Shown piece after piece: positions 14,860 to 20,976 of a DNA stretch of 20,976 nt (within the stretch, counting starts at the first letter, position 1; each line of letters begins with the position of its first letter). The notes below the pieces were generated by a model. The model searched no databases. It was not told where the DNA came from and saw nothing but the letters and a program-made list of their open reading frames with translations. The position numbers and the translations under genes were made by a program. The DNA is from Bacteroidales bacterium UBA4318 (lineage in GTDB: Bacteria; Bacteroidota; Bacteroidia; Bacteroidales; UBA932), in NCBI GenBank assembly GCA_002393895.1, contig DGUE01000148.1:1-20976 (forward strand), given 5' to 3'.

Positions 14860-15948
14860 ATGGCAGATAGCAAATTACTCGATAAAGTACTCTCCCTCCA
14901 AGACAAGTTCGCCTCCCTCCAGGAGCAGCTTGCCAGCCCCGACGTGATGTCGGATATGAAGAAGTACGTTCAGCTCAACAAAGATTACAAGGAGCTCGAG
15001 CCCATCATCAAGGCCGGGCTGGATTACAAGAAGAAGCTGGAAAACCTCTCCTCCGCCAAGGACGTTTTCATGAACGAAAGCGATCCCGAACTCAAGGAAA
15101 TGGCGAGGGACGAGATCAATGAAATAGAAAGCCAGATACCTGATATCGAACAGAATATCAAGTTGTTGCTGATTCCGGCAGATCCGGACGACAGCAAGAA
15201 CGCTCTTGTGGAAATCCGCGGCGGCACCGGCGGCGACGAAGCCGCCATCTTTGCCGGGGACCTCTTCCGCATGTATCAGCACTTTGCGGAGAGCATGGGC
15301 TGGAAGCTGGAAATCACCGACCAGGCTCCCGGTACTTCGGGGGGATTCAAGCAGGTGGTATTCAAGCTTTCCGGGCCGGATGGCGTTTACGGCATCATGA
15401 AGTATGAGTCGGGCGTGCATCGCGTGCAGCGCGTGCCCCAGACCGAGACCCAGGGCCGTATCCAGACTTCGGCTGCATCCGTGGCCGTCTTCCCCGAGGC
15501 AGGGGAGTTCGATATCGAGATCAATCCCGCCGACATACGCAAGGACCTCTTCTGCGCATCGGGCCCGGGCGGACAGGGAGTCAACACTACCTATTCCGCC
15601 GTGCGTCTCACCCACATCCCTTCCGGAATCGTGGTGCAGTGCCAGGAGGAGCGTTCCCAGATCAAGAACGCGGAGCGTGCTATGGAAGAACTGCGCACCC
15701 GCCTCTACAACATGGAACACCAGAAGTATCTGGACGGTATCGCCGCCAAGCGCAAGACCATGGTCTCTACGGGCGACCGTTCCGCAAAGATACGCACCTA
15801 CAACTATCCACAGTCGCGTGTGACCGACCACCGCATCAACTGGACCATGTACAACCTGCCGGCCTTCATGGACGGCGACATCCGCGAGTGCATCGACCAG
15901 CTGCAGGTGGCTGAGAACGCAGAGCGTCTCAAGGAAGCCGGGGAATAA
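14860..15948 (+). CDS. prfA: Peptide chain release factor 1 (RF1)
   Basis: Protein of 362 residues, full length for RF1. Codon recognition is by the PxT motif, here PQT at 193-195 within [14 protein letters not shown], which marks RF1 (UAA/UAG) rather than RF2. The peptidyl-hydrolysis motif GGQ is at 237-239 in [18 protein letters not shown]. Further conserved segments are [10 protein letters not shown] at 120-129 and [16 protein letters not shown]. By alignment to Thermus RF1, Gln190 and Thr203 match the third-base readers Gln181 and Thr194, but position 202, normally the His that stacks on the second stop-codon base, is Gln (CAG at 15463-15465). The gene follows the GNAT-like gene by 7 nt, and its stop overlaps the next start (TAATG). 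Confidence 0.96.
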   Translation: MADSKLLDKVLSLQDKFASLQEQLASPDVMSDMKKYVQLNKDYKELEPIIKAGLDYKKKLENLSSAKDVFMNESDPELKEMARDEINEIESQIPDIEQNIKLLLIPADPDDSKNALVEIRGGTGGDEAAIFAGDLFRMYQHFAESMGWKLEITDQAPGTSGGFKQVVFKLSGPDGVYGIMKYESGVHRVQRVPQTETQGRIQTSAASVAVFPEAGEFDIEINPADIRKDLFCASGPGGQGVNTTYSAVRLTHIPSGIVVQCQEERSQIKNAERAMEELRTRLYNMEHQKYLDGIAAKRKTMVSTGDRSAKIRTYNYPQSRVTDHRINWTMYNLPAFMDGDIRECIDQLQVAENAERLKEAGE

Positions 15949-16463
15949 TGAAAGCCACAGTCATAGTCTCGCTCATTCTTGCGGCACTGGCGTTCGCGCT
16001 TGTGTGCTGCGTGATCATAGTCCTGTTCGCATGGCGCAAGAACATCAAGACGGTGAGGCTTATGAACATGGGCGGAGTGGTTTCCGACACCGCGGTGTCT
16101 TCGCCGGACGAGAAGGTGATCACCCTGACCGATAATGAAGGCGGTATGAAACTCAGTGTCCGGCTGAAGAATATATACTATATAGAATCCGACGACAACT
16201 ACATCAAGGTCTGGTACCAGGATTACACCGGAAGCATCAAGCAGTATATGCTCCGATGCCGCCTCAAGACGGTGGAAGAGAGTTTCGAGGGCAGTGACCT
16301 GGTGCGTTGCCACCGGAAATACATAATCAATATGGCCAAAGTCCAGGTGCTTCACAAAGAGAAAGACGGCTATTACGCGGATCTCGGGATAGACAGCATC
16401 GGGGACGTGCCGGTATCCAAGACCTACGAAGCGTTGGTGCTTGGCAGATTCAACGAAAGATAA
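15948..16463 (+). CDS. Membrane-anchored LytTR DNA-binding protein
   Basis: Protein of 171 residues. One strongly hydrophobic helix (about 4-28) precedes a basic cytoplasmic loop, then a LytTR domain at about 55-166 with IYYIESDDNYIKVWY at 76-90, VRCHRKYIINM at 119-129 and DVPVSKTYEALV at 153-164. LytTR proteins bind DNA as winged beta-strand units. There is no receiver domain, unlike AgrA/LytR-type response regulators, so any signal would have to come through the membrane helix or a partner. Its targets are unknown. The ATG overlaps the prfA stop by one base, so it is translationally coupled. The next gene starts 3 nt after its stop. Confidence 0.87.
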   Translation: MKATVIVSLILAALAFALVCCVIIVLFAWRKNIKTVRLMNMGGVVSDTAVSSPDEKVITLTDNEGGMKLSVRLKNIYYIESDDNYIKVWYQDYTGSIKQYMLRCRLKTVEESFEGSDLVRCHRKYIINMAKVQVLHKEKDGYYADLGIDSIGDVPVSKTYEALVLGRFNER

Positions 16464-16466
16464 CTT

Positions 16467-16841
16467 ATGTGGCAGAGAATACAGACCCTTTATCTACTGA
16501 TTGCCTCGGGGCTTCTCGTGGCAATGTACTTCCAGCCATATGGGACAGGATTCATCATCCTCTTCAGCATCGCCCTGGCCGCACAGCTGCTGGCCATAGT
16601 GGCGCTTAAGTCCCGTACCCTGCAGATGCGGCTTTCCAACCTTGCGGCCCTGCTCCTGCTGGGGCTCCAGATATGGATGGCAGTATCATACTTTACGGCC
16701 GATCCCAGGCCGTCCCTCAGCTTTACGGCAATCTTTCCCATAGTCGCCGCAATTCTCGATTTCCTGGCTGCCAGAGCCATACTCAGAGACGAACTCCTGG
16801 TGCGCAGCGCATCCCGCCTGCGTGCCTCCAAACGCAAATAA
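16467..16841 (+). CDS. DUF4293 family four-helix membrane protein
   Basis: Protein of 124 residues that opens with WQRIQTLYLLIASG, the characteristic DUF4293 start, and contains about four hydrophobic helices (roughly 5-22, 26-46, 55-77, 83-104) with a basic C-terminus. The family is confined mainly to Bacteroidota and has no established function. It lies 3 nt after the LytTR gene; a membrane DNA-binding protein next to a small membrane protein may hint at a sensor-regulator pair, but this is inference only. Confidence 0.85.
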   Translation: MWQRIQTLYLLIASGLLVAMYFQPYGTGFIILFSIALAAQLLAIVALKSRTLQMRLSNLAALLLLGLQIWMAVSYFTADPRPSLSFTAIFPIVAAILDFLAARAILRDELLVRSASRLRASKRK

Positions 16842-16853
16842 TAGCACTGAATC

Positions 16854-17723
16854 ATGAGAATACCTGAATCTGAACTCATTATCAATGCCGACGGTTCGGC
16901 ATTCCACATCCACATGAAACCGGAGGATCTGGCCGACCTCGTAATAGTGTTCGGTGATCCCGACCGCGTGAAAATGTTCGAACCCCTCTTCGACAAGATC
17001 GAAGTCAAGGGCCAGTCCCGCGAATTCGCGTTCGCTACCGGCATCTACAATGGCAAGCGCGTGACCGCGCTTTCCCACGGCATCGGATGCGACAACATCG
17101 ATATCGTGATGACTGAGCTCGACGCACTTGCAAACGTGGACTTCAAGACCCGCGAGGTTAAGCCCGAGCACAGGACTCTGACTATCGTGCGCATCGGCAC
17201 CTGCGGGGCTATCCAGCCCGAAATTCCTCTCGGATCCTTTATCCTCAGCCACATCTCCGTGGGTTGCGACGGCCTGATGAACTGGTATGAAGGCCGCGAC
17301 GAAATCGCTCTCCTGGACTTCGAGGAGGCCTTCAAGAAAGCCACTCACTGGGCAAAGCATCTGCCGGATCCCTACTTCGTGCGCGGTTCCCAGAAGCTCA
17401 TAGACCTCTTCCAGGATTGCACCGTGAAGGGTATGACCATCTCTGCATCCGGCTTCTACGGCCCTCAGGGGCGTGTGGTCCGTCAGGGCCTCGCCATGCC
17501 GGACATGCTCGAGGATTTCGAGAAATTCGAGTACAAAGGCTATAAGATTACCAACTTCGAGATGGAAGGCTCGGCTCTTGCCGGAATGGCCGCCAAGTTG
17601 GGCCACGACGCAATCACGGTATGCTGCGCCATCGCGCACCGCTATCTGAAGGATGCCAACACCGATTACAAGCCCCGTGTGAACGAGCTTGTGAAACTTG
17701 TGCTGGACAAGCTGACAGCCTAG
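16854..17723 (+). CDS. Nucleoside phosphorylase (PNP/UDP family, uridine phosphorylase-like)
   Basis: Protein of 289 residues with PNP_UDP_1 family marks: GDPDRV at 34-39 (phosphate-binding), SHGIGCDNIDIV at 74-85, VRIGTCGAI at 112-120, and NFEMEGSALAG at 234-244, where Glu contacts the ribose. Enzymes of this family split nucleosides into base and ribose-1-phosphate in nucleotide salvage; whether it prefers uridine or purine nucleosides cannot be told from the sequence. It is the last gene of the operon, 12 nt after DUF4293. Its TAG stop forms the palindrome CTAG with the stop of the convergent hydrolase. Confidence 0.92.
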   Translation: MRIPESELIINADGSAFHIHMKPEDLADLVIVFGDPDRVKMFEPLFDKIEVKGQSREFAFATGIYNGKRVTALSHGIGCDNIDIVMTELDALANVDFKTREVKPEHRTLTIVRIGTCGAIQPEIPLGSFILSHISVGCDGLMNWYEGRDEIALLDFEEAFKKATHWAKHLPDPYFVRGSQKLIDLFQDCTVKGMTISASGFYGPQGRVVRQGLAMPDMLEDFEKFEYKGYKITNFEMEGSALAGMAAKLGHDAITVCCAIAHRYLKDANTDYKPRVNELVKLVLDKLTA

Positions 17724-18673
17724 TTGTTCTTGTAGAGTTCCTTGGTGGAATTCACATTCCAGACCTTGATCGAAGGATCGCTGACGCTCACGTCGACGAT
17801 CCTTTTTTCGCCCTTCATCACGTTGGTTTCCAGGAAGCGGAGCTGCTCCGGGAAACTGCTCACGAAGGAACTGGCAATCTCGTGCTGGTTGCCCTCGTAG
17901 CGGTAGATGTTGTAATTATAGGCGTTCTTTGCGTAGATATCTGCAAGCGGTTTGGAACCTTCGAAACGGTTCTTGAAGAACACAATGTGCTTGTAGTTCA
18001 CAATCTTGTCGGCAGTGCCGTGCATCAGCAGGGTGGGGGCGGGCTCCTGTGCGTAGCGGATCTTGCCATCGCGCGAGAAAATGGCCCCGGAGAAGGACAT
18101 CACGCCGGCATAGCGGAAGTCTTTCGGAAGCATGCCTGAATGGCCGCTGCGGTTGCAGAGATGCCACTCCGCCTGGAGCGAGATGATGGCTCCGGCGGAG
18201 GATCCGGCTATCACGATGTTGGAAGGATCCACGCCCAGGGCCTCGGCATTGTCGATTATGAACGCTGTGGCGCTGTAAAGGTCTTCTACGCCTATCTGTA
18301 TCGCGTTGTAGATGACGTCTGTATCTTTCACTCCGACGTTGCCTGCGCCTTTGAGGCCGAGGCGGTAGTCGATGGTGATGACCCGGTAGCCATTCTCGTT
18401 ATAGAGCCTGAACCAGGGCAGGTAGGCCTTGGCATTGCGGTCTCCCGTGATGAAACCTCCGCCGAAAACAAAGAGAATGCAGGGCTTCTGCTTGCCCTGG
18501 AAGGAAGTTTCGCTGCCTTCGGTCGGATCGTACACCGACAGGAAAAGCTGGCAGGTGTCGCGCTGGGCGAACATGAACTCCCCTGCAGGGGATACGTTGA
18601 TGCGTACTTTCTGCTGGGCTCCTGCTGACAGTGCCACGAGGACGAGGATGGAGGTGAGGATAAAGCGCTTCAT
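17720..18673 (-). CDS. Secreted alpha/beta hydrolase (esterase/lipase-like)
   Basis: Protein of 317 residues with a signal peptide (cleavage near AGAQ|Q at about 20). The alpha/beta-hydrolase core shows FGGGF at 70-74 in the oxyanion-hole position (usually HGGGF), DYRLG at 102-106, the nucleophile elbow GSSAG with Ser159, the likely Asp222 in HGTADKIV, and His264 in GNQHEIA. Members of this family act on carboxylic esters, often acetyl groups on glycans; the substrate is unknown. The start at 18673 is chosen over an upstream extension, which would be an unlikely N-terminus inside the ClpN gene. The start overlaps the ClpN stop (TGATG), so translation is coupled. Confidence 0.88.
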   Translation of the reverse strand: MKRFILTSILVLVALSAGAQQKVRINVSPAGEFMFAQRDTCQLFLSVYDPTEGSETSFQGKQKPCILFVFGGGFITGDRNAKAYLPWFRLYNENGYRVITIDYRLGLKGAGNVGVKDTDVIYNAIQIGVEDLYSATAFIIDNAEALGVDPSNIVIAGSSAGAIISLQAEWHLCNRSGHSGMLPKDFRYAGVMSFSGAIFSRDGKIRYAQEPAPTLLMHGTADKIVNYKHIVFFKNRFEGSKPLADIYAKNAYNYNIYRYEGNQHEIASSFVSSFPEQLRFLETNVMKGEKRIVDVSVSDPSIKVWNVNSTKELYKNN

Positions 18674-19191
18674 CAGCTTACGATGGTGTTTTTGTTTATA
18701 TTCAGATTGATAGTGGAAAGAAGCAGGGCCAGGTTCTTCTTGCTGACCTCTGTCTCGCATTTCTGCGGGGCGGGCTTTTCTCCGTGGAAACTCGAGCTGG
18801 AAATCCCGCGCCTGCGCAGATACTCGCTGCTATGGCTTCCCTCCTGTTTGCAGACGGCCCTGAGAAGGTGTATGGCTCCGGCTTCCTTGGCGCCGTCCGC
18901 CATAGCTTCCGCAATGGCAAGGCTCACGGTATTGCCACCTTCACGCCCCAGGCGTATGCTATCTTCAGCGCCGTAGGGGATGCCCTGCTCGTGGAAGATG
19001 AGCGCATCTATCTCAGCCTTGCAGCCGGCCGTATCCACGCCCAGAGCCCGCAGCGCTTCTACTGCAGGGTTGCCTCCGTGACGCAGGATTCCAAGGAAAA
19101 GATGGTCCGCTTCTATGCTGTAGCTGCCGGTGCGCATGGCCTCTTCCCGGGCAAATCCTACGATGGCGTCAAATTCTTGGGAAATCTTCAT
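18673..19191 (-). CDS. Stand-alone Clp N-domain protein
   Basis: Protein of 172 residues with two Clp N repeats (about 5-62 and 78-135): SIEADHLFLGILRHGG and the matching EAGAIHLLRAVCKQEG. There is no AAA+ ATPase part (no Walker A), so this is only the adaptor/substrate-binding half found at the front of ClpA/ClpC/ClpB. The C-terminal 40 residues are polar. Stand-alone ClpN proteins are known, and their role may be to bind Clp ATPases or substrates; here it is unclear. It shares the upstream region with divergent gyrA and is followed by the hydrolase with overlapping stop/start. Confidence 0.85.
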   Translation of the reverse strand: MKISQEFDAIVGFAREEAMRTGSYSIEADHLFLGILRHGGNPAVEALRALGVDTAGCKAEIDALIFHEQGIPYGAEDSIRLGREGGNTVSLAIAEAMADGAKEAGAIHLLRAVCKQEGSHSSEYLRRRGISSSSFHGEKPAPQKCETEVSKKNLALLLSTINLNINKNTIVS

Positions 19192-19201
19192 TTCAAGCGG
19201 G

Positions 19202-19209
19202 TATATTTG
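19202..19209 (+). promoter_or_regulatory. Possible upstream -7 element for gyrA
   Basis: TATATTTG matches TANNTTTG, with TTG 22 nt upstream at 19177-19179. It would give a leader of about 75 nt. Confidence 0.3.
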
Positions 19210-19213
19210 CTTG

Positions 19214-19221
19214 CAAAAATA
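19214..19221 (-). promoter_or_regulatory. Candidate -7 element for the ClpN-hydrolase operon
   Basis: Minus-strand TATTTTTG matches TANNTTTG, 22 nt before the ClpN start. The -33 part is unclear. Confidence 0.35.
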
Positions 19222-19244
19222 GCAAATTAATCGAATATTTTTGT

Positions 19245-19252
19245 TAAATTTG
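19245..19252 (+). promoter_or_regulatory. Candidate proximal -7 element for gyrA
   Basis: TAAATTTG matches TANNTTTG and sits 37 nt before the gyrA ATG. No strong TTTG is found 19 nt upstream, so only the -7 part is supported. Confidence 0.4.
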
Positions 19253-19289
19253 CGTGTTTATATACAAGCATTAATCGCTAAAGAAAAAT

Positions 19290-20976
19290 ATGGATATTGA
19301 CGGAAATATCAATGAAGTGAATCACGGTTACATTGAGCCTGTGGAGATAGATCACGAGATGCGCAGCGCGTATATCGACTATTCAATGTCGGTCATCGTT
19401 TCCCGCGCCCTTCCGGACGTTCGGGACGGCCTAAAGCCCGTGCAGCGCAGGGTGCTCTTCGGCATGGACGGCCTGGGCCTTTCATTTGGCGGGCAAACCA
19501 AGAAATCGGCCCGTATCGTAGGTGAGGTCCTCGGTAAGTTCCATCCCCATGGAGACAGCTCCGTGTACGATGCAATGGCACGTCTCGCCCAGAGCTGGAA
19601 CCAGCGTTACCCGCTGGTGTATGGCCAGGGCAACTTCGGCAGCATGGACGGGGACCCTGTCGCCGCAATGCGTTACACCGAAGCCAAGCTGGCGAAGATG
19701 GCGGAAGATGTGCTGTCCGACATAGAAAAGAATACGGTTGACATGGCGCTCAACTTCGACGATTCCATCGAAGAGCCCACCGTGCTGCCCACCAAGCTCC
19801 CGCTCCTGCTTCTCAACGGATCGGCCGGTATCGCAGTGGGTATGGCCACCAACATGGCCCCCCATAATCTCGGAGAGTGCTGCGACGCCATCTGCGCATA
19901 TATCGATAATCCGGACATCGATGTCGAAGGCCTGATGGAGCACATCAAGGGCCCCGACTTCCCCACAGGAGGCATCATCATGGGCCGCCAGGGCATTGTG
20001 GACGCCTACACCACCGGCCGCGGCCGCGTGGTCATCCGCGCCAAGACAGAAATCGAAGTCAACGACCGTGGTCAGGAAACCATCGTGGTCACCGAGATCC
20101 CCTACATGGTGAACAAGAAGGAGATGCTCGAGCGCATCGCCTCTATGGTGGAAGACAAGAAGATCGAGGGTATCACCTATATGAACGACGAGACATCCCG
20201 TGAGGGAGTCCGCGTGATCTTCCGCGTGAAGCAGGGGGCCAACACCAACGTGGTGCTGAACACCCTCTTCAAATATACTCCTCTCCAGTCGAGTTTCGCC
20301 ATCAATAACGTGGCCCTCGTGAAGGGGCGCCCGCGCACCCTCTCTCTCAAGGAAATCATAGCCAATTTCGTGGATTTCCGCCACGAGGTTGTAGTGCGCC
20401 GCACCAAGTTCGACCTGGACAAGGCCCAGAAGCGTGCCCATATCCTCGAAGGCCTCCTCAAGGCAATCGACATCATCGACGAAATCATCGCCCACATCCG
20501 CGCCTCCAAGAGTGTGGACGAAGCCCGCGACGGCCTTGTGGCCAAGTTCGGATTCACCGAGGCCCAGGCCCAGGCAATCGTGGAGATGCGCCTGCGTCAG
20601 CTCACCGGCCTCGAGCGCGAGAAGCTTCAGGCTGAGTTCGACGAGCTTGAGAAGTTCATAGCCCATTGCCTGGAAGTCCTCGGCAGCGAGGAACTCCAGC
20701 TTCAGATAGTGAAGGAGGAGTGCCAGGACATGAAGGCCCGTTACGGCGATGCCCGCCGCAGCGAGATTACCCTCAGCGCGGACGAATTCAACCCCGAAGA
20801 CTTCTATGCCGACGAAGACGTGGTTATCACCATCTCCCACCTCGGTTATATCAAGCGCACCGCGCTCACCGAGTTCCGCACCCAGGCCCGCGGTGGCGTG
20901 GGCAAGAAGGGCGGGTCCACCCGTGACGAAGACTTCATCGAGCATATCTATGTGGCCAACATGCACTCCACCATGC
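19290..20976 (+). CDS. gyrA: DNA gyrase subunit A, 3' end beyond window edge
   Basis: The frame from ATG 19290 is open for 562 codons to the window edge, so the C-terminal beta-pinwheel is incomplete. The N-terminus shows [20 protein letters not shown] and [12 protein letters not shown], typical of GyrA. The catalytic tyrosine that links to DNA is Tyr129 in [10 protein letters not shown]. The quinolone region reads [10 protein letters not shown] (86-94), with Ser90 and Asp94 equal to E. coli Ser83 and Asp87, so it has no classic resistance substitution. ISHLGYIKR near residue 516 begins the C-terminal domain. GyrA with GyrB introduces negative supercoils. It is divergent from the ClpN gene across a 98-nt AT-rich spacer. 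Confidence 0.96.
   Translation, partial: MDIDGNINEVNHGYIEPVEIDHEMRSAYIDYSMSVIVSRALPDVRDGLKPVQRRVLFGMDGLGLSFGGQTKKSARIVGEVLGKFHPHGDSSVYDAMARLAQSWNQRYPLVYGQGNFGSMDGDPVAAMRYTEAKLAKMAEDVLSDIEKNTVDMALNFDDSIEEPTVLPTKLPLLLLNGSAGIAVGMATNMAPHNLGECCDAICAYIDNPDIDVEGLMEHIKGPDFPTGGIIMGRQGIVDAYTTGRGRVVIRAKTEIEVNDRGQETIVVTEIPYMVNKKEMLERIASMVEDKKIEGITYMNDETSREGVRVIFRVKQGANTNVVLNTLFKYTPLQSSFAINNVALVKGRPRTLSLKEIIANFVDFRHEVVVRRTKFDLDKAQKRAHILEGLLKAIDIIDEIIAHIRASKSVDEARDGLVAKFGFTEAQAQAIVEMRLRQLTGLEREKLQAEFDELEKFIAHCLEVLGSEELQLQIVKEECQDMKARYGDARRSEITLSADEFNPEDFYADEDVVITISHLGYIKRTALTEFRTQARGGVGKKGGSTRDEDFIEHIYVANMHSTM

Noticed and set aside
18674..18760. 29-residue N-terminal extension of the secreted hydrolase
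   Set aside because: It would hide the signal peptide and lie inside the ClpN gene; the coupled TGATG start at 18673 is better.
19545..19575. Fluoroquinolone resistance mutation in gyrA
   Set aside because: Ser90 and Asp94 (E. coli Ser83 and Asp87) are the susceptible residues; the Ser at the Ala84 position is a natural variant in many bacteria.
19482..20966. Leftward frame of 494 codons across gyrA
   Set aside because: His/Val/Gly-rich antisense shadow of gyrA with no domain of its own.

Overview
The window looks like a chromosomal segment of a gut-type Bacteroidota, most likely order Bacteroidales (inference). Evidence: intergenic spaces repeatedly carry the Bacteroidota promoter pattern (TTTG or TTG, about 19-20 nt, then TANNTTTG), Shine-Dalgarno sequences are mostly absent, and several genes belong to families typical of this phylum (DUF3822, DUF4293, PQT-type RF1, GHL10-type lipid/secreted hydrolases, stand-alone LytTR). 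Coding DNA is moderately GC-rich; one short stretch (about 10.1-11.4 kb) is clearly AT-richer.

Layout. (1) 1-3422: two divergent envelope units. Leftward are a secreted GHL10 glycosidase-like protein and a cysteine-rich lipoprotein that runs off the left edge; rightward is a GH2 beta-glycosidase lipoprotein. Their promoters overlap in 1537-1572. (2) 3406-8114: a tightly packed leftward operon of DHH phosphoesterase, tandem-FKBP lipoprotein, MATE transporter and beta-lactamase-fold serine hydrolase. (3) 8209-9916: a rightward operon of an anchored exported protein, a short DUF3822 protein and RsmD. (4) 9918-11548: an AT-rich accessory islet. It starts with a 166-bp element with 27-bp inverted termini, then holds a TM2/zinc-ribbon protein and a secreted protein of unknown function (both leftward), a stretch able to form at least five hairpins, and a cluster of GTGGGCAA-type inverted repeats. 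(5) 11564-13705: divergent mazG and a 4-hydroxybutyrate/acetyl-CoA transferase. (6) 13728-17723: a rightward operon of a GNAT-like protein, prfA (RF1), a membrane-anchored LytTR regulator, DUF4293 and a nucleoside phosphorylase. (7) 17720-19191: a leftward pair of stand-alone ClpN-domain protein and secreted alpha/beta hydrolase. (8) 19290-20976: the 5' part of gyrA.

Most genes are housekeeping (RsmD, MazG, RF1, GyrA, nucleoside phosphorylase) or ordinary envelope proteins. The points most worth a second look are the heptad-spaced cysteine tail of the left-edge lipoprotein, the hairpin-rich candidate RNA/leader at 11114-11338 with the repeats beside it, the 166-bp palindromic element, and an RF1 in which the codon-recognition histidine is glutamine. 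I found no CRISPR array, tRNA, rRNA, transposase or complete defence system.
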